From positions 1 to 64,000 of the forward strand of contig JAFGFA010000018.1 of assembly GCA_016931275.1 (NCBI GenBank): a DNA stretch of 64,000 bases. Reading direction: 5' to 3'. The position numbers and the translations under genes are program-made. Source of the DNA: Parachlamydiales bacterium. GTDB taxonomy: Bacteria; Chlamydiota; Chlamydiia; Chlamydiales; SM23-39. Below the pieces are notes generated by a model. That model worked only from the letters and a program-made list of their open reading frames with translations. It ran no database searches and was not told the DNA's origin. Shown one piece after another: positions 58,601-64,000 of the stretch; within the stretch, counting starts at the first letter, position 1; every line of letters begins with the position of its first letter.

Positions 58601-61600
58601 TTATGTCCTTGAGAAGTGATATCGCCGATGATGGTCGATCCGGAGCCATAGTGATAAATGATGACATCCGTTCCAATTTGTCTTAGTTCTCCAGAGATAT
58701 TCATGATGTTGCCGACAGAACCGAGAATGCTTTCGTTAAGGGCATAGACAACAGAACCTCCTCCTGTAGTGGTGGTGTTCCCGTTGTGATAAAGATGTTC
58801 TCCCGTGATAGAAATTCCATCTACTCCCGAAGTATTGACATTTCCTATAAAGCTTGTAGTCCCCGTGCCGGCTAGTTGAGAGATAGAAAGAGCGGTGATG
58901 GATTTTGAGTCAAAATCTTTCACGGTGCTAATCGTCACATTGCCAAGACGGATACTAGAACCAAGATTGGAAGAACAGGTGATATCACTAGTTGCGCTGG
59001 CAGCAAGAGTTAAGTGTTCTTGTCCGATATTAGTACCATTGACGGTACCGCTGATTGTTAGGTCTCCTTCCCCGGAATTTAAGATAGCAGCAGCAGCGAG
59101 GGTGATGGGAGAGTCATCCACAAAGGAAAGAGGGGTATTGTTGGTTTGAATAGTGCCGGCTAAAACAATCGTTCCTGTTCCTCCACTATTGGTTTGAGTA
59201 AAGGCGCCATCGATTGAGACAGTCTTATCAGGGGTAAAGGTGAGAATGCCGCTATTTTGCAAGGAACAGGGACCGCTTGAAGCTGTAGTGATATCATCTT
59301 CAAAGGTAATATTGACTCCTGTCAGAGTGATACCTCCAATAGCCGAAGTGGTTATCGAGCCGCGAAAATCAGAAGTGTTTGCTCCTGTTGTTTGCGTAAG
59401 AGAAGCGGCAGATATTGCTTCAGTCGTGACATTGTAAGCGTTTGTGATAATGAGAGCTCCGAGCGGTGTTGTGCTACCGATATTGCCTTCGAAGGATAGG
59501 TTTCCATTAGAGGATGTCCCAAGATCCAATGTTAGGTCTCCCGGACCATCGATTGTACTGAAAAAAGTGATTGGTTTATTGGCAGCGGCGGTAGATAGAG
59601 AAGGCGTTCCCGAGATAATAATAGGATTAAGAAAAAGTATTTCATCGGAAGCTGTTAGAGAAGAAGAGAGAGTGCAAGTTCCATTCCCGTTGATCGTAAT
59701 GATGCCGTCGATAGAGGCCGTTGCGGTAGCTTGAAACTCGGCAGTTCCCGTATGGGTAACGGTCAAAGGGCCGGTGGTTGTTGTGATCGGTTGCTCAAAG
59801 GTGAAATTGGTCCCTTGGAGATTGATGCCAAGGGCTCCTGTCGTTGTCAAACTATCATGAAATGTTGTTGTTCCGGTGCCCCCGATTTGTTGGATGCTAG
59901 AAGCATACACTTTTTGTACGGAAGCGTTTAGAGTCTTATTGATATAGAATTTTGAGAGAGGAGTGATCGCTCCGATATCTCCAACTGTAATATTCCCAGC
60001 AGTCGCATCTAACTCAAGGGTAAAAGCACCATTTGTCGCTTCATTCAAGGTAATGTTTGCTCCGGTAAGTCCAGTATTTAGGATAACATTACCGGTAAGG
60101 GTGATAGGGGAGGTAAAAGAGATCGGTTGGTTTGTTGTCGTGATATTATTGGCTAAAAGAACGGAACCTGTCCCATTTTGGACAAATGCGCCGCTTACGG
60201 AGATGTTACCGGCAGCAGAGCTGTCAAAAGTACCGCTATTCGTGATGGTCATTCCGCCACTGCCTGTGGTCGTGATCGCAGCGCTGCGTGTGATATTATT
60301 GCTTTGAATCGAGATGCCGTTAGATCCTATTGTAGCAACGGTTCCTTGTAATAAGGTCGTTCCAGTGCCTGCAAGCTGCTGGAAAGAAAGAGAAGATAGG
60401 GTAGATTGCACCGTGACATTTTGTGCGCTGTTGACAATCATATTGCCTAGAGGCGTATCGTGCCCTACGGCTCCTTGCAATAAGAGGTTTCCTGTGCCGG
60501 CTGTACAGGTGAATGTATAACCGCCATCAAGGGTACTAAGAAAACGAATATCCTGATTACCACCGCTTGTATCGAAACTTGAATTTCCCACCAGAACACA
60601 AGGACTGGTAAAGGTGATAGATCCATTGCGGGCAATGATGTTAAAGAAGAGGTTGTTGGAGCCTGTTCCGTCTTGTAGATAGGATTGGTCGACATCGACG
60701 GTAGTCCCTCCAAGTCCTGCCATGGTTCCGCTGTGGGTTACATGAATTGATCCCCCTCCCGTAACGAGCACATCAGCATAACGATAACAATCATTGCCGA
60801 CAAAAGTAATCCCATTGGAGCCGTTGATATCGATCGTTTCATAAAAGATCGTTTGTCCGTTTCCTGCCAATTGAGAGAAAGAAGCTGCAGTAATGGTATC
60901 ATTAAAGATTAAATTGTCTGTCGATATAATTTCCAGATCTCCCAAGCGTGTAGTGGTTCCGATTGCTTGGAAAGATCCGCTGCCTAAGCCAAGCGTTAAT
61001 GTCAGATCATAATTTCCGTCTATACTATTATAGAAATCGATGGGAGCATTATAGGATGAAGTGTCTAGAGCAACATTGTCTGTGAGAGTAACGGGACCGT
61101 TGAAACCGATGTGGTTTGCGTTGATCTGGGTCCCTAAAGAAACTGCGCCTATTCCCAGTTGATGAAAGTAGCCACTGATAGAACAAATCGCTGCAGGAGG
61201 CAGTGTTAGCACTCCACTATTGCTGATTTCGAAGTTACCATTATTGGTTGTTGTGACGGTATCTTGAAAGGTAAAATTGGTGCCTGTCAGAGAAATGCCG
61301 TCGATGCCGCTTGTAAGTAATGGCCCTTGAAAGAGTGATGTTCCGGTCCCCGTGCTTTGTGTTAAAGAGGCAATAGTAAGAGCATTGGCTACTGTCCAAT
61401 TTAAGGCGGAGTTGATGGTCATATGGTTGAGAGGAGTTATAGCTCCAACAGCAGCTAAAAAAGAAATAGAACCGGTGTTAGCCGCAAGGGTAATGGAACG
61501 CGCATAAGCAACATCGCTATCGAGCGTATCGTCGAATGTGATGTCGCCTCCTGAGCTGGAAAGGGTGATGCTGTCGACGTTATTTCTGATAACAGGTCTT

Positions 61601-64000
61601 GTAAAAGAGATGGGATTATTGACCGTAGAGATGCCTCCACCTAGGTAAATGGTGGATGTAAGGCCCGGTACAAGAGAGATTGCGTGGGTATCGATATTCC
61701 CCATGAGATATAGATCGCCGCCGATGATTTCGACGAGAGAAAATTCATCGGGTAAAACGGTGCCGATGGAACCGACATGAACTGTTCCTGTATCGGCATT
61801 GATGCGTAGGATTCTGTAGTCATTGGCAGGGTTGGAAAGAGCGAGCGTATCGCCAAGAGTGATAGTTCCTCCTGATGAGGTAATTGTGAGATCGCTGCCG
61901 GCACCGAGTTGTATGGTTCCTGTAGTAAAGTCCATAGGATCATTAGAGGATGTGAAAGTAGTTAATGCTCCAGCATCCATATTGAAATTAGTGGCGGCAG
62001 CATAAGATTGTGTGTTAGCATGATATGTCGTTCCGGTAAAAAACATCTCATTGCTGGCATTAAGGGTTGTGGTTCCAGTAACCCCTGCACTTGCAGCTCC
62101 GATATCACCTACAGAAATATCGCTTCCTGAAATTGTAAGGGAAGCAAGAGGAGTAGAAGCTCCTATTGGCCCAGACAGGGTTACAGAAGCGCCATTGCCA
62201 TTGGCAATATAGTTAAAGGTTCCGTCGATACTGTTTGATAGAGTGATGTCGCCAATGCCGGATGTGAGTTCCATGGTTATATCGTTTGTCAGAGTGATCG
62301 GAGAAGAAAAAGAGATCTCATCGCTATTACCGGTGATATCTGCTGCAAGAGAGTTTTGGCCCGATCCGTTTTGTATGAAGGCTCCTGAACTAACGATTTC
62401 TGCTGCTAGAGCTTGTGTGAAGAGGCCACTATTGGTGATCGTGACAGGACCGTTGTTTGTTGTAGTCACTGTGTTATTCATTGTGATCGCATTTCCTGTA
62501 AAAGAAATGCCGTTGCTGCCCGTTGTTACTACTGTATTATTGAAAAGAGTGGTCCCCGTTCCCGCCGTTTGCGAAAAGGAAGAGGCATTGATCGTTGTAG
62601 CGGTGACATTGTTGGCAGAGGCGATACTGAGGGCTCCCAAAGAAGAAATACTTCCGATAGGATTATGAAAGGTGATCGATCCGGTTCCCGCTGTTAGAGA
62701 AAGGTTTTGTGTGCCGTCGAGAGTGTTATAAAAATCGATATTGCCACCGCCGCTTCCTGTGCTTACAGAAGAAGTTCCTGCGATCGTGACAGGTCCGTTA
62801 AAAGATATATTGGCATTTTGCGTAGTGATGTTCGCCGCCAGCGATACGGCTCCGGATGTGGACTGGTTAAAGACGCCTCCTCCGACAAGGGAGACGTTGG
62901 TACCTGAAATAAAAGTGGCTGTGCCGGTATTGGCAAGTGTCAATGATCCTGCGGCGGCGGTTGTTACGGTATTGTTGAAAGTAAAGGCATTTCCTGTGAG
63001 CGAGATGCCGCCTACGGTAGATGTGCTTAAGGCTCCGAAAGATGAAGTTCCTGTTCCGGCTAGTTGAGAGATAGTTCCTGCAGTGATATTGTTGAAGCTG
63101 GCATTTTGGACACTGGAGACTGTAAGGGAGGTGAGAGCAGTAGTATTTCCGATTGCACCAGAAACGGAAATATCACCTGCACCTGCATTGAGAGTTAGTG
63201 TTCTTGCATTATTTATGGTGCCGGAGACTGTGATATCTCCGCCGGAAGTGGCGATGGTGATGTTATTATTGAGTACAATGTCGCCGGTTCCTGCGGTATT
63301 GGGATAGAGCATGACAGGTCCTCCGGCTGTCGTTATATTCCCTCCTAGGCTGATGCTTTGCGCTGATGTATAGATCCTGGAAAAATAGGTTCCGCTTGTA
63401 AAGATAGGCACATTTGAGAAGTGCTCCAGGCTGGGTAGATTAGCGCGCAGGATCAGAGCGGCTGAAGTGGTAAGGATTGCACTATCACTATCTCCTGTAG
63501 CGCTGATATCAGGGCCAGTGATGTTGATGGTTCCCGTTGTGATAATGGTCCTTTGTGCTTCTACTTTTAAGGAAACACCGTTATAAGAACCAAATTGACA
63601 GCCACGGTTTGAGCTGATGATGGGGTCAAAGAAACTGATGAAATCACCGAGCTTACCGTCGGGTTTTAGCAGGGTAAAATCGCCGCCACTATAGAAGTGG
63701 GCATCTGCTGAGATGGGATTTTCGCTGATAAATGTCATATTGCCGCCGGAAAAAAAGCCGGAGTTAGGATGAGACAGAGTTAAAATATCGATGCAAGGGC
63801 TTTGAATGGTGCAGTTGCCTTTTGTCCAAATACGGCTTGATGTTTCCTTAGAATCTCTCACTTTGATTTTCTCTTGCGAGGAAAGGAATAGTTCTTTACC
63901 GGAGGATAAGGAGGAACTTTCGAGGAAAAGCGTTTTTTTTGCCTGGATGGTTAGAGTATCGTCTGCCTGTATCTGTCCGGAACTTTGCATGGAAGGAGCT
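49666..64000 (-). CDS. Giant beta-strand-repeat surface protein (adhesin-like), 5' end beyond window
   Basis: An open frame of at least 4774 codons runs off the right edge; the codons before the first internal ATG (63990) are also open and there is no signal peptide, so the true start is outside. The protein is built of about 26 units of roughly 170 residues (about 510 bp). Each has an IGxxxxLGxLTI segment, a QxAGTGTTxF segment, GGIxLTGxxFTF, VTTTxxGPxTITNSG, and QNGTGxxxLGxxI. It is rich in Thr, Ser, Gly and Asn and nearly lacks Cys, as expected for a right-handed beta-helix. The last 150 residues form a distinct cap ending in basic residues, not a beta-barrel, so this is not a classical autotransporter; two-partner secretion is possible. 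Confidence 0.85.
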   Translation of the reverse strand, partial: APSMQSSGQIQADDTLTIQAKKTLFLESSSLSSGKELFLSSQEKIKVRDSKETSSRIWTKGNCTIQSPCIDILTLSHPNSGFFSGGNMTFISENPISADAHFYSGGDFTLLKPDGKLGDFISFFDPIISSNRGCQFGSYNGVSLKVEAQRTIITTGTINITGPDISATGDSDSAILTTSAALILRANLPSLEHFSNVPIFTSGTYFSRIYTSAQSISLGGNITTAGGPVMLYPNTAGTGDIVLNNNITIATSGGDITVSGTINNARTLTLNAGAGDISVSGAIGNTTALTSLTVSSVQNASFNNITAGTISQLAGTGTSSFGALSTSTVGGISLTGNAFTFNNTVTTAAAGSLTLANTGTATFISGTNVSLVGGGVFNQSTSGAVSLAANITTQNANISFNGPVTIAGTSSVSTGSGGGNIDFYNTLDGTQNLSLTAGTGSITFHNPIGSISSLGALSIASANNVTATTINASSFSQTAGTGTTLFNNTVVTTGSNGISFTGNAITMNNTVTTTNNGPVTITNSGLFTQALAAEIVSSGAFIQNGSGQNSLAADITGNSDEISFSSPITLTNDITMELTSGIGDITLSNSIDGTFNYIANGNGASVTLSGPIGASTPLASLTISGSDISVGDIGAASAGVTGTTTLNASNEMFFTGTTYHANTQSYAAATNFNMDAGALTTFTSSNDPMDFTTGTIQLGAGSDLTITSSGGTITLGDTLALSNPANDYRILRINADTGTVHVGSIGTVLPDEFSLVEIIGGDLYLMGNIDTHAISLVPGLTSTIYLGGGISTVNNPISFTRPVIRNNVDSITLSSSGGDITFDDTLDSDVAYARSITLAANTGSISFLAAVGAITPLNHMTINSALNWTVANALTIASLTQSTGTGTSLFQGPLLTSGIDGISLTGTNFTFQDTVTTTNNGNFEISNSGVLTLPPAAICSISGYFHQLGIGAVSLGTQINANHIGFNGPVTLTDNVALDTSSYNAPIDFYNSIDGNYDLTLTLGLGSGSFQAIGTTTRLGDLEIISTDNLIFNDTITAASFSQLAGNGQTIFYETIDINGSNGITFVGNDCYRYADVLVTGGGSIHVTHSGTMAGLGGTTVDVDQSYLQDGTGSNNLFFNIIARNGSITFTSPCVLVGNSSFDTSGGNQDIRFLSTLDGGYTFTCTAGTGNLLLQGAVGHDTPLGNMIVNSAQNVTVQSTLSSLSFQQLAGTGTTLLQGTVATIGSNGISIQSNNITRSAAITTTGSGGMTITNSGTFDSSAAGNISVSGAFVQNGTGSVLLANNITTTNQPISFTSPITLTGNVILNTGLTGANITLNEATNGAFTLELDATAGNITVGDIGAITPLSKFYINKTLNASVQKVYASSIQQIGGTGTTTFHDSLTTTGALGINLQGTNFTFEQPITTTTGPLTVTHTGTAEFQATATASIDGIITINGNGTCTLSSSLTASDEILFLNPIIISGTPSLSTAAANKPITFFSTIDGPGDLTLDLGTSSNGNLSFEGNIGSTTPLGALIITNAYNVTTEAISAASLTQTTGANTSDFRGSITTSAIGGITLTGVNITFEDDITTASSGPCSLQNSGILTFTPDKTVSIDGAFTQTNSGGTGTIVLAGTIQTNNTPLSFVDDSPITLAAAAILNSGEGDLTISGTVNGTNIGQEHLTLAASATSDITCSSNLGSSIRLGNVTISTVKDFDSKSITALSISQLAGTGTTSFIGNVNTSGVDGISITGEHLYHNGNTTTTGGGSVVYALNESILGSVGNIMNISGELRQIGTDVIIYHYGSGSTIIGDITSQGHNIVLTDTAAFTTQGNLTVYGDINSESGVPHNCLFSVGGNISFIGNIGQTSPLNIITVSDAINFTANKISAASLQIGTTTPISSITTFNDIVTTSDASGILIKSHDVNLNADITTSGGGSLTITNSNILTIDATAILSLDGPFVQNGGGENRLGSSITTNNQSISFASPLVLTAEPARLDTGTGSGDITINTLSGAYALNLRAGTGDIYFLDHVGLTNPLTGITIESTHNLTASSSIDIDGPLTLQNSTGTASFQNTLSTTTAGGISLTGIAITFADDVTTTGGGPIALSHSGLLTCASGISISSDSTFIETNLGATGTMTLGGSISTNNANLSISSPVILSNSATLSSGTGSGDILLSASIDATVAGTQRLTLASGLGNILATEPIGTTTRLGKLEISNAYNVTLQDITLASLSQLAGTGTSLFEGTIHTNTSQGIVLTGTNFTFSDYITTTNSGSMTVTNSGLLTRSGTFSTSIAGSFLQNGTGSITLGDTISAQTGISFTGPINLGQNSILQTTSGNITVNNTIDEAFSLTTTATSGTINFLNAIGGTSPLASFTTSASQITHQASLTTTGAIQHTGSVILGGDVSTTNSNVTVTGNVSISASDVEINTGTGVGNIAISGFLQGTVAGNCCTINAGTGNVSIGGTTGASIPLNDFSVTGHYISLNNVGSVSQGITGNITLSATDSIDFNGDVYNTTGTQNYTANNFFYFNKGALTTLRSNNTDITFTTGGIHLSANNHFTLQSNGGLITLTTLTVADDKVVNLIADASVGTISYVQIGTATNFLDNVLLKGATITPPEPPAPPPYTIIYANNWSYVSPSTIILTTDVHYDGTLTYDDPVILGATDLAFIWDGPTSGDLTFNNLLNSADGYVTNTTFSPGAGNNLVINSPIGAIDPLGSVTINDVTDVTINNDMQMGSFSQINGSGTTTINGDLTTTAVGGISIQTADIDLFGDLLTENSGPIVIDNSGLLQTPSCVTINSSGAFQQIGSGTVEICGTIITHDAEISFNSPVKLLNQLTLTSKDTSGGNISFSSTIKGSTDVTENLILTAGSGDITFLDTIGESLVPLYLGYLNIASAHDVSVEEIYTARFLQTSGTGTTSFNQAASFKGTSQGLSFTGNALTIDNTLTTTNEGPLLITNSGLLTLTSSADCTINGNFTQNGTGASSLAGAIAADGSISFATAATLTDAFALDTSSYDQTITFSQTLDGTVAGSENLTIDTGNGDLFLLGAVGQSTRLGILTITQASNVTASTMYAASIIQTNGSGTTTLSGSLNTLAGGISLNGTKLSLSGNMITTGSVSLTHTGDLIITGGGSTSIDGTFTESGGGTVRLGGSITTTNTNLTFNDPIVLTGTSYLSTGTGIGDISLATTLNGGYNLTLTAGTGDILFGGTIGNTVSLGALTIASVQDISYPIVKASSITQSLSSGTTIIGGTMTSSGLAGIALTGNIITQNASLITQNEGPITITNSGLLTIATNINSSGPFSQNGTGTVDLSSSLIAANDSISFDSPVTLTATSSVYTGSLGANILFDDTIDGTVGTENLTLTATSGSITCNGNIGATIPIGDFLISSAYNATFHDITASSLTQSINTGTTIFNGAVSSTNTVSLTGTNFTINNDFTVTSGDLNVSTSGIFSLTSAANLLISGNLEHTGTGSSSLNGIVVTGGYIDFNIPNTIISAGTANCSTAAANQPITFYGTVEGPGNLTLASGSANISFADTIGASTRLGTLTITNTGSLVSKNITAEAIVQSAGNAIFNGALNTNGVGGIDLNGTGFTFAGNVTTTGSGPCTITNAGTCSFAIGKNLSLSGAFTQDGTGPLSLGSNITTDNADIHIVQPTTLTALVSLSTGTGSGNVQFDSTINGNYNFSITAGTGNITATSPIGNITRLRDITVYSVTDLTIDAVSANSISQLQGSGISLINGNINTNGSNGIYIVGNNFIRSGDITTTNGGSITITNSGLITGTGLNTTSIDGYYIQNGTGPLDFGGTITAKLGISLLGPMTLLADGVLDTSTGNGNIVLNNTIDGAKNFTINAGTGNVSCLEIIGGSSALTSLTIDGRDISLNNIGDGGVGITGTTDITSTGQIHFSGTSYKAHTQNYSTSVQFAFDAGALTTVSSSGNPILFTGGGSINLSTNTDLTINSDGGSLTLENIYAETNDVRTLIIDAGSADLQVQQIGMSGDAEFSHTTLIGNNLYLSEDIYSNMLTLTPSVKIYAAGNISTNHTDLIFSKPVELTSSKTFSTGSTAGGNIVFSDLLDSDSDYTHSLTLTAGTGNILFNALVGSVHPLYQLTITNAQDVSAQTITAGGLTQSAGSGTTSFNGDLDITKFLGINLTGTNFTITNNVTTAENGSIVLSASGLANVSGTIVSSGAFTQSGNISFSGSLTTGQNVRFQGPVTLSGSPFIDTSATEKSIAFNSTVNGSGNLTLQAGGGNITFASSVGTTERIGDLIINNVHTMNTQAINASSIYVASSTEQIIWNDTWNTNAAGNAIHLIGKIFVYDGALETSNGGNVLLTNSGHLLCNNDSVSSISGSFIQNGTAEAYLRGSIQTGEDISFDSSLILVEDLTLQADQNITLNDTVDGNYQLTLQTGGDITLNETIGSTEELKKFLINSASNVETESITAEAVIQAAGTNTSIFHGSLKATGTDGIQLTGNIITQENLWTISQGPLIVTNAGTWTANGNKILLVNGAFTQNGTGNVSFEGNLNTNNQPISFYGPITLTNNSGFITGAVGADMTFYNTIDGAYQLSLISKAGDITFGSALGSLSPLNSLSIQNAYNVTTDAIYANIFNILAQKNVYLNTIAGNAGNMELLQVDAENIFFGGTIAADTVEFTATQEILNSGSPVAITTVEDAEFNALGGDVGSYDSPILIYAANRIFVGSTNLADFSGTDLDDTVHYLASNIPMLIIWNGRIIFDRRPTPSQETKTYAMPGLDSSSFSLANDFFFKTLFYMPDQTEIRKNYLFVYRKQKKDTDKL
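51990..52420 (-). repeat. Variant module 3 of the giant protein
   Basis: Third copy: GITGTTDITSTGQ, QNYSTSVQFAFDAGALTTV, LTINSDGGSLTL and LQVQQIGMS in the same order, followed by NLYLSEDIYSN. It lies about 4.2 kb from copy 2, which lies about 5.5 kb from copy 1. Bounds are approximate. Confidence 0.7.
56216..56620 (-). repeat. Variant module 2 of the giant protein
   Basis: Second copy of the variant module: GITGNITLSATDS, QNYTANNFFYFNKGALTTL, FTLQSNGGLITL and ISYVQIGTA occur in the same order as in the copy at 61680-62125. It is followed by a linker (containing PPEPPAPPPY) not seen after the other copies. Bounds are approximate. Confidence 0.7.
61680..62125 (-). repeat. Variant module 1 of the giant protein
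   Basis: Here the ordinary unit is replaced by a different module. It runs from GVTGTTTLNASN through QSYAAATNFNMDAGALTTF and a TxxSSGGTITL segment to VHVGSIGTV and a LYLMGNID stretch. It recurs twice more in the protein, giving a higher order of repetition. Bounds are approximate. Confidence 0.7.

Noticed and set aside
49666-64000. CRISPR-like or VNTR DNA array
   Set aside because: The repetition is about 510 bp, in frame and divergent at DNA level; there are no short direct repeats with unique spacers.

Overview
The window looks like chromosome of a Chlamydiae-type bacterium, probably an environmental family (Simkaniaceae, Rhabdochlamydiaceae or Waddliaceae grade) rather than Chlamydia itself. 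Supporting marks are a topoisomerase I with a C-terminal SWIB domain, a GreA factor fused behind a long helical domain, a Legionella-OMP-like major porin, a lysine/DAP gene with an NlpC/P60 peptidoglycan hydrolase, and gene order around recA, ygfA, dus and topA that, from memory, matches the C. trachomatis CT628-CT650 neighbourhood. Coding density is high and many genes are joined by 4-nt ATGA overlaps.

Layout. 1-3.3 kb: a leftward block (dapA, a small unknown, an MFS transporter, ung) bounded by two inverted copies of a 43-bp hairpin-rich repeat. 3.5-3.8 kb: tRNA-Pro(GGG), then a cluster of DnaA-box-like sites with an AT-rich flank. A change in GC skew across this point makes it a good oriC candidate. 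3.8-18.3 kb: core genes (a GlmU-like acyltransferase, ispA, recA, glk, major porin, Cys-rich secreted protein, NlpC/P60 hydrolase, ygfA, a YwqK-repeat lipoprotein with two membrane proteins that resemble a GspL/GspM or PilM-N-O platform, yggT, dus, rdgB, greA fusion). 18.4-29.7 kb: a long rightward run (YjbH-like outer membrane protein, ThyX-like protein, TyrP-type transporter, uvrB, then two glycosyltransferases, manC and a Wzy-like polymerase), which looks like a surface polysaccharide locus attached to repair genes. 29.8-49.5 kb: topA-SWIB, a membrane protein with an HExxH motif, rpoN, another family 9 glycosyltransferase, a UvrD/PcrA helicase, a PutA-like protein whose aldehyde dehydrogenase half has lost its catalytic residues, a GH18-type protein, trkH-trkA with a coupled isochorismatase-like pseudoenzyme, tRNA-Arg(ACG), a STAS protein, an MBL hydrolase and enolase. 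49.7-64 kb: the 3' part (at least 4774 codons) of a giant beta-strand-repeat surface protein that runs off the right edge.

How it fits together: DAP and peptidoglycan-stem turnover (dapA, nlpC/P60), folate/thymidylate (ygfA, thyX-like), DNA repair (ung, recA, uvrB, uvrD, rdgB), ion and amino-acid import (trkAH, tyrP, MFS), glucose entry to glycolysis (glk, eno), and a large investment in the cell surface (porin, polysaccharide, YjbH, giant adhesin-like protein). No CRISPR array, intact transposase, prophage or rRNA was seen. All similarity statements come from reading motifs; no database search was run.
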